A DNA stretch of 12,430 bases from assembly GCA_016882585.1 (NCBI GenBank), contig VGPP01000043.1, positions 1 to 12,430 on the forward strand, in the 5' to 3' direction. The DNA is from Cyanobacteria bacterium M_surface_7_m2_037 (GTDB lineage: Bacteria > Cyanobacteriota > Cyanobacteriia > PCC-6307 > Cyanobiaceae). Both the position numbers and the translations under genes were made by a program. This document shows positions 1 to 7,231 of this stretch, one piece after another. How positions within the stretch are numbered: the first letter of the stretch is position 1; each line of letters opens with the position of its first letter. The notes under the pieces were generated by a model. It was given only the letters and a program-made list of their open reading frames with translations. It was not told where the DNA came from and did not search any database.

Positions 1-8
1 CGCCGAAC

Positions 9-764
9 TTACTTGCCCAAACGGGGTGAAGGGCAGGCGCCTTGGACCCGTTTGAGAACCTCCCCGTAGGCCTCCACCACACCGCCGAGGTCCTGGCGGA
101 AGCGGTCTTTATCGAGGATGCGATCGCTGGCGTCGCTCACCTGCAAGTCCCACAGGCGGCAGGTGTCGGGGCTGATCTCATCCGCCACCACCAAGGCTCC
201 ATCGGCGGTGAAGCCCAGCTCGATCTTGAAATCCACCAGCTGCAGCGCTATGTCGGCAAAGAACTGGCGCAGGCAGGCATTCACCGCCATGGCCAGCCGC
301 TCCAGCTCCTGGCGCTGCTGCGGCGTCAGCACCCCCAGGCGCTCCAGGCGAGCATCGGTGAGCAGCGGATCACCAAAGGCATCGTCTTTGTAATAGAGAT
401 CGAGCAGGGGTGGATCCAGGGGAGTGCCGGGCTCAATCGGCATCTGCTTGCACAGCGATCCAAACGCCGTGTTGCGCACCACCACCTCCACCGGCACGAT
501 CTGCACCGGACGCACCAGCATCCAATTCGGTTCCTGCAGCGCCAGGTAGTGGGTGGCAATGCCCTGCCGCTCCAGCAGCTCGAACAACCGCGCTGAGATC
601 TGGCAGTTGAGCTCGCCCTTGCCAGCCAGCTGCGCCTTCTTCAGCGCGTTGAAGGCGGTGGCGTCGTCTTTGTATTCCACCGCCACCAGATCGGCCTGAT
701 CGGTGGCAAACACCCGCTTGGCTTTGCCCTCATAAAGCAGCGATCCAAGGCTGTAGCTGGTCAT
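9..764 (-). CDS. purC: Phosphoribosylaminoimidazole-succinocarboxamide synthase (SAICAR synthetase)
   Basis: This enzyme joins aspartate to CAIR using ATP to make SAICAR, a cytoplasmic step of de novo purine synthesis. The 251-residue protein is full length for the bacterial single-domain family. Family blocks are visible in order: the N-terminal YEGKAKRVF nucleotide-binding stretch (residues 11-19), KDDATAFNA (32-40), the VEVVVRNTAFGSL block (92-104), and near the C terminus VDFKIELG (177-184) followed by DEISPDTCRLWD (195-206), the most conserved signature. The ATG at 762-764 is used because it places the YEGKAK block at the usual distance from the N terminus. It overlaps the TGA of the upstream secreted-protein gene in an ATGA arrangement, and I see no clear Shine-Dalgarno sequence, so translation is probably coupled to that gene. 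The window begins 8 bases beyond the TAA stop, so its terminator cannot be judged. Confidence 0.97.
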   Translation of the reverse strand: MTSYSLGSLLYEGKAKRVFATDQADLVAVEYKDDATAFNALKKAQLAGKGELNCQISARLFELLERQGIATHYLALQEPNWMLVRPVQIVPVEVVVRNTAFGSLCKQMPIEPGTPLDPPLLDLYYKDDAFGDPLLTDARLERLGVLTPQQRQELERLAMAVNACLRQFFADIALQLVDFKIELGFTADGALVVADEISPDTCRLWDLQVSDASDRILDKDRFRQDLGGVVEAYGEVLKRVQGACPSPRLGK

Positions 765-1876
765 GGCTGCGGCGAAGGGGATGAGGCGGGGGAGGAGGGT
801 GCGAGGCGTGCGGCGGCGTGGCCACCGCTGGCACGGGGGCTGCGCAGCTGCTGTTGCAGCTGGGCGCTGCGCTCGCTCTGTTGAGGATCCTGCCGTGCCA
901 GCTGCCAGGCGCTGTAGGCATCGTCGACCCGTTGGCTGAGGCGCTCCAGCCGCTCCCGGGGCCGACTGGCCTCCGCACCTTCTGCCACCAGCAACGCCCG
1001 CTGCTGTTCGAGCAGCTCGAGCGCAAGGCCCCAGGCCTCCGCCGCCGCAGCCTGATCCAGAGCCCGCTCCAGCAGCTGATCGCGCTCTTGAAGCGGCAGC
1101 TGGTTGAGCAGCGCCACCGCCTGCTTCAGCCGCTCCGCCATCGGTTTCCCCGGCATCTGGCCAGCCAGCAGCGCCGCAGCGGCATCACTGCGGCGGCCGA
1201 GCACCAACAGATGATCCACGTACACATCGAGCCCCGGGCGCGTGGCGATGGATCCGTCGTCGCGGAGCTTGAGGGGCAGCGCCAGGGTTTCCAGGCTGGC
1301 GGGGTTGCCCTTGGCCAACTGCTCCAGGGTTTCCACAGCCAGAGCGTGATGCAAGCCGGCCTGGGCGGCCCGCCAGCGCTGCACCAGCCATTGATCCCGT
1401 TCCACCCCCGGCTGGGGGCTGAAACGGTTGAGCACGATCAGGGCCGCATCAGGCGCCCGGCAACTGAGCAGGGCATTGGCATTCACCAGCACCGTTTGAA
1501 AGGGCTGGGGAGCCGGGGCGATCACCAGAAGCCGCGCTTGCAGCAGTTGCAAGCGTTTGGTGAAGCCAAAGGCATCGGCCTCCACACAGGCCAGGTTCAG
1601 AGCCGGCAGATCACCCTTCTGCAGCAGCTCTTGGAATTGCGCCTCGGGCATGCTGCCGGGCACCGGCGGAGCGGAGGGCCCAGGCTCGGGCACCGGCGCC
1701 TTGGGCTCAAAGAAACCGCCGATCACCCGCAGGATGAACAGCTCCTGGGCTGGAGCGGGCTGGGCCGCCAGCAGAGCCATCAGGCCAACCAGCACGGGCA
1801 AAGCCCCGCGCCATCGGGCACGCCACCGAAGACGGGGCGGGCTGGGAACCACCGGCGTGTAAAGAAGGGATGGCAC
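761..1876 (-). CDS. Hypothetical exported protein, alanine/glutamine-rich and helical
   Basis: I do not recognise this protein. From a GTG start at 1874-1876 it has 371 residues. The N terminus reads as a Sec signal peptide: basic n-region around residues 16-24 (RLRWRARWR), hydrophobic core about 25-37, and an APA cleavage motif at 41-43, so it is probably periplasmic. A short Pro-rich linker follows (about 58-76), then a long Leu/Ala/Gln-rich region predicted by eye to be helical, possibly repeat-like, and a low-complexity Ser/Pro/Ala tail (about 347-371). Only two cysteines remain in the mature part, C97 and C139, which could form a disulfide. The reading frame stays open upstream to 2221, but that part runs antisense through purD. 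The GTG is chosen because AAGAGGA lies 9 nt before it and it leaves a 67-bp divergent promoter region. The stop overlaps the purC start, implying one operon. Function unknown. Confidence 0.75.
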   Translation of the reverse strand: MPSLLYTPVVPSPPRLRWRARWRGALPVLVGLMALLAAQPAPAQELFILRVIGGFFEPKAPVPEPGPSAPPVPGSMPEAQFQELLQKGDLPALNLACVEADAFGFTKRLQLLQARLLVIAPAPQPFQTVLVNANALLSCRAPDAALIVLNRFSPQPGVERDQWLVQRWRAAQAGLHHALAVETLEQLAKGNPASLETLALPLKLRDDGSIATRPGLDVYVDHLLVLGRRSDAAAALLAGQMPGKPMAERLKQAVALLNQLPLQERDQLLERALDQAAAAEAWGLALELLEQQRALLVAEGAEASRPRERLERLSQRVDDAYSAWQLARQDPQQSERSAQLQQQLRSPRASGGHAAARLAPSSPASSPSPQP

Positions 1877-1943
1877 CAGCGGCAGTCCTCTTGGCCTCAA
1901 CCTAGGGGAGTCCGCTGGAGCAGACACCTTTTCCCGCTGGCCC
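1877..1943. promoter_or_regulatory. Divergent intergenic region between the exported-protein/purC unit and purD/nblS
   Basis: This 67-bp gap is the only place that can hold the promoters driving the two purine units outward, unless they lie inside neighbouring genes. I see no convincing -35/-10 pair on either strand. The best minus-strand feature is the AAGAGGA ribosome-binding sequence next to the GTG start. A CCTAGG palindrome is present but short. purD itself has no clear Shine-Dalgarno sequence. The regulatory role is inferred from gene orientation, not from a recognised motif. Confidence 0.35.
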
Positions 1944-3245
1944 ATGAGCACCGCCGCCCCCGCAGTGAGCCCAACCCGCGTGTTGGTGGTGGGCGGCGGT
2001 GGGCGCGAAAACGCCCTGGCCTGGGCGCTCCACCGCAGCCATGGCGTGCAGCAGGTGTGGGTGAGCCCCGGCAACGGCGGCACCCAGGAGCTGGAGGGCT
2101 GCCAGCAGCTCAGCATCGCTGAAAGCGACCACGACGGCCTGCTGGCGGTCTGCCGCGAGCACGGGGTGGAGCTGGTGGTGGTGGGTCCGGAGGCCCCCTT
2201 GGCCGCAGGCCTGGCCGACAAGCTCCGCGCCGCCGGCTTCCCCGTGTTTGGCCCCGGCGCCGACGGCGCTCAGCTGGAGGCCAGCAAACAGTGGGCCAAG
2301 CAGCTGATGGTGGAGGCCGGAGTACCCACGGCCGGCTACTGGAAGGCCAACAGCCGTGAGGAAGCCCTGGCCGCCCTGGAAGCTCAAGGCAAGCCGCTGG
2401 TGGTGAAAGCCGATGGTCTGGCGGCCGGCAAGGGCGTCACCGTGGCCGAAACACTCGAGGAAGCCCGCAGCGCCATTGAGGAGATCTTCGAAGGCCGCTT
2501 CGGCGCCGGCGCTTCGCTGGTGCTGGAAGAACGAACCCATGGCCCGGAGGTGTCGGTGTTTGCCCTCACCGACGGCGAGCGCATGGTGCTGCTCCCCCCC
2601 GCCCAGGACCACAAACGCATCGGGGAAGGCGACACCGGCCCGAACACCGGCGGCATGGGCGCCTACGCCCCAGCCCCCCTGCTCGATGCAGCCGGGCTGG
2701 AGCAGGTGCGCGAGCTGGTGCTGGAGCCCACCCTGGCGGCCTTGAACAGCCGCGGCATCCGCTACCAGGGGGTGATCTATGCGGGCCTGATGCTCACCGA
2801 ACACGGCCCCAGCGTGATCGAGTTCAACTGCCGCTTCGGCGATCCGGAATGCGAAACGCTGATGCCGCTTTTGGGGCCTGAGCTGGCCGCGGTGCTGCTG
2901 GCCTGCGCCAATGGCACCCTCCACCAGGCGCCCGCACTGAGCATTGCCCCGCAGTGCAGCGCCTGCGTGATTGCGGCAGCGCAGGGCTATCCCGGCGAGA
3001 TCCGCAAAGGCGATGAGATCCACAGCGCGCTGCAACCCTCCGGCGACCTGCAGTTGTTTCATGCCGGCACCCAACGGCAGGCCGATGGCCGTTGCCTCAC
3101 CAGCGGCGGGCGCGTGCTGGCGGTGGTGGCCCAGGCCGACACCTTTGACAACGCCTTCGAGCGGGCTTACACCGGCCTGGCTCAGGTGACGTTTGAAGGG
3201 ATGACCTTCCGCCGCGACATCGGCCATCAGGTGCGCAGCCGATGA
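1944..3245 (+). CDS. purD: Phosphoribosylamine-glycine ligase (GAR synthetase)
   Basis: GAR synthetase joins glycine to phosphoribosylamine with ATP, the second step of de novo purine synthesis. The 433-residue length is typical of the stand-alone bacterial enzyme. The sequence shows the N-terminal VLVVGGGGRE loop (13-22), VVVGPEAPL (78-86), the ATP-grasp stretch VVKADGLAAGKGV (153-165), the KRIGEGDTGPNTGGMGAY block (224-241), and the family signature RFGDPECE (297-304) carrying acidic metal/ATP ligands. The ATG at 1944 gives a short leader (about 11 residues) before the glycine-rich loop and is the best start, although it lacks a good Shine-Dalgarno sequence. The TGA overlaps the nblS ATG (ATGA), so the two are almost certainly co-transcribed and translationally coupled. 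purC lies on the other side of the divergent region, grouping two purine steps at one locus. Confidence 0.97.
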   Translation: MSTAAPAVSPTRVLVVGGGGRENALAWALHRSHGVQQVWVSPGNGGTQELEGCQQLSIAESDHDGLLAVCREHGVELVVVGPEAPLAAGLADKLRAAGFPVFGPGADGAQLEASKQWAKQLMVEAGVPTAGYWKANSREEALAALEAQGKPLVVKADGLAAGKGVTVAETLEEARSAIEEIFEGRFGAGASLVLEERTHGPEVSVFALTDGERMVLLPPAQDHKRIGEGDTGPNTGGMGAYAPAPLLDAAGLEQVRELVLEPTLAALNSRGIRYQGVIYAGLMLTEHGPSVIEFNCRFGDPECETLMPLLGPELAAVLLACANGTLHQAPALSIAPQCSACVIAAAQGYPGEIRKGDEIHSALQPSGDLQLFHAGTQRQADGRCLTSGGRVLAVVAQADTFDNAFERAYTGLAQVTFEGMTFRRDIGHQVRSR

Positions 3246-5239
3246 GTGTGGGCACCGCCCCTCTGAACTGGCGGCAGCGGCTGGCACGCTGGTGGGCCGA
3301 ATTCAGCCTGCAAACCAAGCTGCTGGCCGCCGCCACCCTGGTGGTGAGCCTGGTGATGGCGGGCATCTGCTTCTTTGCCCTCAACAGCATCCAGGCGGAT
3401 GTGCGCATGAGCGACACCCGCTTCGCCCGCGATCTGGGGCTGCTGCTCTCCGCGAACGTGACGCCACTGGTGGCCGAGGGCAACGACCGCGAACTGGCGG
3501 CGGTAGCCGAACGCTTCTGGAAATCGAGCCGGAGCCTGCGCTACATCTTTTTCGCCGATCCCGATGGTGTGATCTACCTGGGGATCCCGATCAGTGGCAG
3601 CAGCGGCAGCAGTGAGCTGCTGCTCAGCCGCCGGCTGGAACTGCCGGCCGATCTGGCCCGCCGCCCCCAGAACCCGCTGATTCGCCAGCACCTCAGCCCC
3701 GATGGGCAGGTCACCGATGTGTTCGTGCCGCTCGTGGCGGGCGATCGCTATCTGGGGGTGCTGGCCCTGGGCATCAACCCCAACGAGGCCGCTCTGGCCA
3801 GCGCCGCCCTCAGCCGTGAGGTGACCGTGGCCGTGTTCATCTCGATCTGGGTGCTGGTGATCCTTGGCGCTGTGTTCAACGCCCTCACGATCACCCAGCC
3901 GGTGAAGGAGCTGCTGCGGGGGGTGCGCTCGATCGCCAGCGGCGACTTCGAAGCCCGCATCGCCCTGCCGGTGGGCGGCGAACTGGGGGAACTGCTGGAG
4001 GGCTTCAACGACATGGCCTCCCAGCTCGAGGCCTACAACGAAGCCAACATCGAAGAGCTCACCGCCGCCCAGGTGAAGCAGCAGTCGCTGATCGCCACCA
4101 TGGCCGATGGCGCGTTGCTACTCGATGCCGAGGGCCGCGTGGTGCTGGTGAACCCCACCGCCCGCCGGCTGTTCCGCTGGGAAGGCCGCAAGCTCGAAGG
4201 GGCGCTCGTGGGCGATGAGCTGCCGGAGGTGCTCGCCCTGGAACTGCAAACGCCCCTCGAAACGCTGCTCAGCGGTGAGCGCGACAGCAGCGATGTGCGC
4301 TGCAGCTTTGGGGAGCCGCCACGCACCCTGCGGATCGTGCTGCAGTCGGTGCGGGATGTGAGCGGCGAAAGCCTTAAGGGCATCGCCGTCACGGTGCAAG
4401 ACCTCACCCGTGAGGTGGAGCTGAATGCGGCCCAGAGCCGTTTCATCAGCAATGTGTCGCACGAACTGCGCACGCCGCTGTTCAACATCAAGAGCTATGT
4501 GGAAACCCTCCACGATCTGGGCGATCAGCTGAGCGAGGAAGACCGCAAGGAATTTCTGGCGATTGCCAACGCCGAAACTGATCGGCTCACCCGCCTGGTG
4601 AACGATGTGCTCGATCTCTCGCGGCTGGAGAGCGATCGCACCTGGAGCATGGAGCCGGTGGAGCTGCGCCCGGCCATGGAGCAAACCCTGCGCAATTACC
4701 GCCTCAATGCCCAAGACAAGGGTGTGGAGCTCTCCCTGGAGGTGGACGAGCAGCTGCCGCGGGTGCGGGGCAACTGGGATCTGCTGCTGCAGGTGTTCGA
4801 CAACCTGGTGGGCAACGGCTTGAAGTTCACCGCCAGCGGCGGCCGGCTGATGCTGCGGGCCTACCCCTGGCCCGACACCTGCCCAATCGACCCCAGCACC
4901 GAAGCCACGGGCGACAGCCCCACCTGCGCGCTCACGGCACCCCTGCCGCGCCTTCGAGTGGAGATCGCCGACACGGGATCCGGCATCTCCCGCGAAGACC
5001 AGCAACGCATCTTTGAGCGCTTCTACCGGGTGGAGAACGCCGTACACACCGAGGTGGGCACAGGCCTGGGCCTTTCGATTGTGCGCGGCATCCTCGAGAA
5101 ACACGGCACCCAGGTGCGCATGGCGAGCGAGCTGGGTGTGGGCACCACCTTCTGGTTCGACCTACCGCTCGAGCAGGCCGACGACGGTGAGCTGCGGCTG
5201 GAGGCTGAACGAGCCAGCCGCACCCTGGAGCTGATCTAA
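3242..5239 (+). CDS. nblS: NblS/Hik33-type membrane sensor histidine kinase
   Basis: A 665-residue membrane histidine kinase matching the cyanobacterial NblS (Hik33/DspA) architecture. Transmembrane segments lie at about 27-47 and 195-216, enclosing a roughly 145-residue extracytoplasmic sensor region. These are followed by HAMP (about 217-265), a linker helix, a PAS-like domain (about 280-390), and the H-box FISNVSHELRTPLFNIKSY with phosphoacceptor His407. The ATPase domain has an N-box (N521, N525), G1 DTGSG (577-581), F-box around 591-594 and G2 GTGLG (606-610). The FNIKSYVETL sequence after the H-box is characteristic of NblS. In studied cyanobacteria NblS signals to RpaB and controls high-light, cold and nutrient-stress genes and phycobilisome breakdown. 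A Pro/Thr-rich insertion lies at about 541-568. AGGTG sits 8 nt before the ATG, inside the end of purD. It converges on kaiC with a 10-bp gap. Confidence 0.93.
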   Translation: MSVGTAPLNWRQRLARWWAEFSLQTKLLAAATLVVSLVMAGICFFALNSIQADVRMSDTRFARDLGLLLSANVTPLVAEGNDRELAAVAERFWKSSRSLRYIFFADPDGVIYLGIPISGSSGSSELLLSRRLELPADLARRPQNPLIRQHLSPDGQVTDVFVPLVAGDRYLGVLALGINPNEAALASAALSREVTVAVFISIWVLVILGAVFNALTITQPVKELLRGVRSIASGDFEARIALPVGGELGELLEGFNDMASQLEAYNEANIEELTAAQVKQQSLIATMADGALLLDAEGRVVLVNPTARRLFRWEGRKLEGALVGDELPEVLALELQTPLETLLSGERDSSDVRCSFGEPPRTLRIVLQSVRDVSGESLKGIAVTVQDLTREVELNAAQSRFISNVSHELRTPLFNIKSYVETLHDLGDQLSEEDRKEFLAIANAETDRLTRLVNDVLDLSRLESDRTWSMEPVELRPAMEQTLRNYRLNAQDKGVELSLEVDEQLPRVRGNWDLLLQVFDNLVGNGLKFTASGGRLMLRAYPWPDTCPIDPSTEATGDSPTCALTAPLPRLRVEIADTGSGISREDQQRIFERFYRVENAVHTEVGTGLGLSIVRGILEKHGTQVRMASELGVGTTFWFDLPLEQADDGELRLEAERASRTLELI

Positions 5240-5249
5240 AAGCTGGGGA

Positions 5250-6794
5250 TTACAGCCGCTCGTCGCTGGTCACACCCTGCACAATGCGCGAGAGCTCGCT
5301 GCGCTCATCGGTGTTGATGCGGTGGGGCACACCGCTGATGATCCGCTCAAAGTTGGAGAAGGAGTCTTTGATCTCGGGGCCATTGCCCGTGATCATGAAT
5401 TCGCGGATGCCCTTGTCGTGCCAGGAACCGCGCATCTTGAACACGTTGAGGGCCCGGGCCATCTCACCGCGAATCTCCACGTATTGCAGCAGCAGGATCG
5501 TGTCGGTGATGGTGGAGATGTGGGAATCGGTGATCGAGTGGCTGCCCATGAACTCCTCGGAGGTGTTCGTGAAGAAGCCGGCGATCTCCTCCTGCTTGGC
5601 ATAACCGGTCACCCCGATCACGAACTGGCGGAAGGCGTTGTGGCTCACCCCGCGGGCCAGAGCTGAGAGCGAATCGATCGCCATGCGCGAGGGCTTGAAC
5701 TGGCCAATCTCCGTTTTGATGATCTGGAGGTGATCCTCAAGGCCGGTGGATTCGGGGTAGGCACAGATGATTTTGAGCAGGCCATCGCGCTCCATCTGCT
5801 CAAAATCAATGCCCCAACTGGTGGCATTGCGCAGCAGCTGCGCCCGTGATTCTTCGTAGGCAAACAGAATCGCCCGCTCCTTATTGGCGCAGGCATTCTC
5901 CACAAACTTGCTCACCAGCAGCGTTTTACCGGTGCCGGTGGCGCCGGTGGCCAGGATGATCGAATCCTTGAAGAAGCCGCCTCCGCACATCTCATCGAGG
6001 CGAGGCACACCGGAGCTCACGCGCACATTCGAGCTGCGCTGGGTGAGGCGCATGGCCCCGAGCGGGAAGATGCTGATGCCGTGGGAACCCATCGTGAAGG
6101 GGAATTCCCCCTTCATGTGCGTGGTGCCACGCAGCTTGAGAATTTCCACCGTGCGGCGCCGGCGCTCCCCCTCCAGCACATTGCGCAGGATCACCACGTT
6201 GTCGCTCACGAACTCTTCCACGCCATAACGGGCGATCGGGCCGTATTCATCGATGCGCTCGGTGGTCATCACCGTGGTCACACCGATCTCCTTGAGCCGG
6301 GCGATCAAGCGAAAAATCTCACGCCGCACCACCGAAACAGCATCGTATTGCTGAAACACCGCGGTGATCGAATCGATCGCCACCCTCCGGGCCTTGTATT
6401 TGCGGATGGCGTAATTGATGCGCTCGATCAGGCCCGACAGATCGAAGCTGCCGGCCACATCCTGACCTTCCGGATCGGGGGAGGCATCGAGCAGGAAGAG
6501 CTTGTCTTGCTCCACCATCTCCTGCAGGTTCCAGCCAAAACTGGCAGCATTACGCAGAATATCCAGCGGCGACTCTTCAAAGGTGACGAAAATCCCCGGT
6601 TCGTCGAACTGGCGGATGCCGTTGTAGAGAAAATTCAGGGAGAACACCGTCTTACCGGTGCCGGAGGTACCGCTGATCAGGGTGGAGCGTCCAATGGGCA
6701 GACCCCCCTGACAGATGTCATCAAAACCCTCAATCCCGGTGGGCAGCTTCTGCACCGAGGAGAGAGCATGGTTGGTGGCGGAGGGGTCCTGCAT
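5250..6794 (-). CDS. kaiC: Circadian clock ATPase/autokinase KaiC
   Basis: KaiC is the hexameric core of the cyanobacterial clock; its CI ring hydrolyses ATP and its CII ring autophosphorylates and autodephosphorylates over about 24 h. The 514-residue protein has the two tandem RecA-like domains. CI contains Walker A SGTSGTGKT (41-49, K48) and catalytic Glu73/Glu74 (TFEES). CII contains ATGATGTGKT (282-291, K290) and Glu314/Glu315 (YEES). The phosphorylation sites, S431/T432 in S. elongatus, are S427/T428 here in SHISTITDT, with T422 equivalent to T426; numbering is offset by -4 throughout. The C-terminal A-loop and tail bound by KaiA are present (about 484-514). The start is constrained: an in-frame TAG lies 27 nt upstream of the ATG. 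There is no visible Shine-Dalgarno sequence. It is the last gene of kaiABC, 89 nt after kaiB. Confidence 0.98.
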   Translation of the reverse strand: MQDPSATNHALSSVQKLPTGIEGFDDICQGGLPIGRSTLISGTSGTGKTVFSLNFLYNGIRQFDEPGIFVTFEESPLDILRNAASFGWNLQEMVEQDKLFLLDASPDPEGQDVAGSFDLSGLIERINYAIRKYKARRVAIDSITAVFQQYDAVSVVRREIFRLIARLKEIGVTTVMTTERIDEYGPIARYGVEEFVSDNVVILRNVLEGERRRRTVEILKLRGTTHMKGEFPFTMGSHGISIFPLGAMRLTQRSSNVRVSSGVPRLDEMCGGGFFKDSIILATGATGTGKTLLVSKFVENACANKERAILFAYEESRAQLLRNATSWGIDFEQMERDGLLKIICAYPESTGLEDHLQIIKTEIGQFKPSRMAIDSLSALARGVSHNAFRQFVIGVTGYAKQEEIAGFFTNTSEEFMGSHSITDSHISTITDTILLLQYVEIRGEMARALNVFKMRGSWHDKGIREFMITGNGPEIKDSFSNFERIISGVPHRINTDERSELSRIVQGVTSDERL

Positions 6795-6856
6795 GGAACG
6801 TGTGGGCCTGAGGGAAATCTAGAGGGATCTGACTGAATGCACAGGGGGCAGAGAGG

Positions 6857-6870
6857 GCCGGATGGCCGGC
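6857..6870 (-). other. GC-rich hairpin in the kaiB-kaiC spacer
   Basis: GCCGG and CCGGC arms (6857-6861 and 6866-6870) flank a 4-nt loop, forming a 5-bp GC-only stem 13 nt after the kaiB stop. On the transcribed strand a C/U-rich stretch follows it, not a U run, so it is not a standard terminator. It could affect mRNA stability or the amount of transcript reaching kaiC, but such a short stem also arises easily by chance in GC-rich DNA. Confidence 0.35.
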
Positions 6871-6883
6871 GACAACACGAGGG

Positions 6884-7231
6884 TTAGAGCAGCCCGCCCG
6901 GGTCCTCCTCCTCGGCGTAGGGATCACTGAGCGCCTCATCACTGAGCTCCTCATAGAGGAGGTCAAGACCGATCAACACCCGCTCACGATCGGAGAGATC
7001 ACCGATGATGCGGCGGACCGGCGGGGGAAGAATCTTGGCCAGGGTGGGGGTAGCCAGAATCTTGTCTTCCTCTGCCAGTTGCGGATTCTTCAGCACGTCG
7101 ATCACCTTCAGGGCGTAGACCCCCTGAAACTCGGTATCCAGAATGTTGCGCAGGGTCTTGAGCGCCCGCATCGAATTGGGCGTATTCCCTGCCACGTAGA
7201 GCTTGAGGATGTAGGTCTTGCGCGGGCTCAT
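6884..7231 (-). CDS. kaiB: Circadian clock protein KaiB
   Basis: KaiB binds phosphorylated KaiC during the dephosphorylation phase after switching to a thioredoxin-like fold, then sequesters KaiA. The 115-residue protein is nearly identical by eye to characterised KaiB over residues 1-94, beginning MSPRKTYILKLYVAGNTPNS. Fold-switch features are retained: Pro62, Pro69 and Pro71 in the ATPTLAKILPPPVRR segment, plus Gly88 and Asp90 in VLIGLD. The C terminus is longer than the roughly 102 residues of the S. elongatus protein and ends in an acidic tail (about 97-110, rich in Asp/Glu) followed by GGLL. The start follows the kaiA stop directly (TAG-ATG, no intervening base) and has an exceptionally strong Shine-Dalgarno sequence, which fixes it. 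Expression above that of kaiA is expected from this signal and fits the known excess of KaiB in cells. Confidence 0.98.
   Translation of the reverse strand: MSPRKTYILKLYVAGNTPNSMRALKTLRNILDTEFQGVYALKVIDVLKNPQLAEEDKILATPTLAKILPPPVRRIIGDLSDRERVLIGLDLLYEELSDEALSDPYAEEEDPGGLL

Noticed and set aside
818..2122. 434-codon open frame on the plus strand opposite the exported-protein gene
   Set aside because: The minus-strand frame has a signal peptide, a Shine-Dalgarno sequence and an ATGA overlap with purC, whereas this product is a Gln/His/Arg-rich composition typical of shadow frames and runs into purD.
1877..2221. Upstream extension of the exported-protein gene, including the ATG at 1943-1945
   Set aside because: It would place about 115 codons antisense inside purD, or overlap the purD start, and would bury the signal peptide behind a non-conserved leader.
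1902..3287. 461-codon open frame on the minus strand opposite purD
   Set aside because: It lies wholly against a recognised full-length purD; its Gly/Ala/His-rich product has no family features. Long antisense frames are expected in GC-rich genes.
4118..5104. 328-codon open frame on the minus strand opposite the nblS kinase domain
   Set aside because: It mirrors conserved NblS codons and has no recognisable domain.
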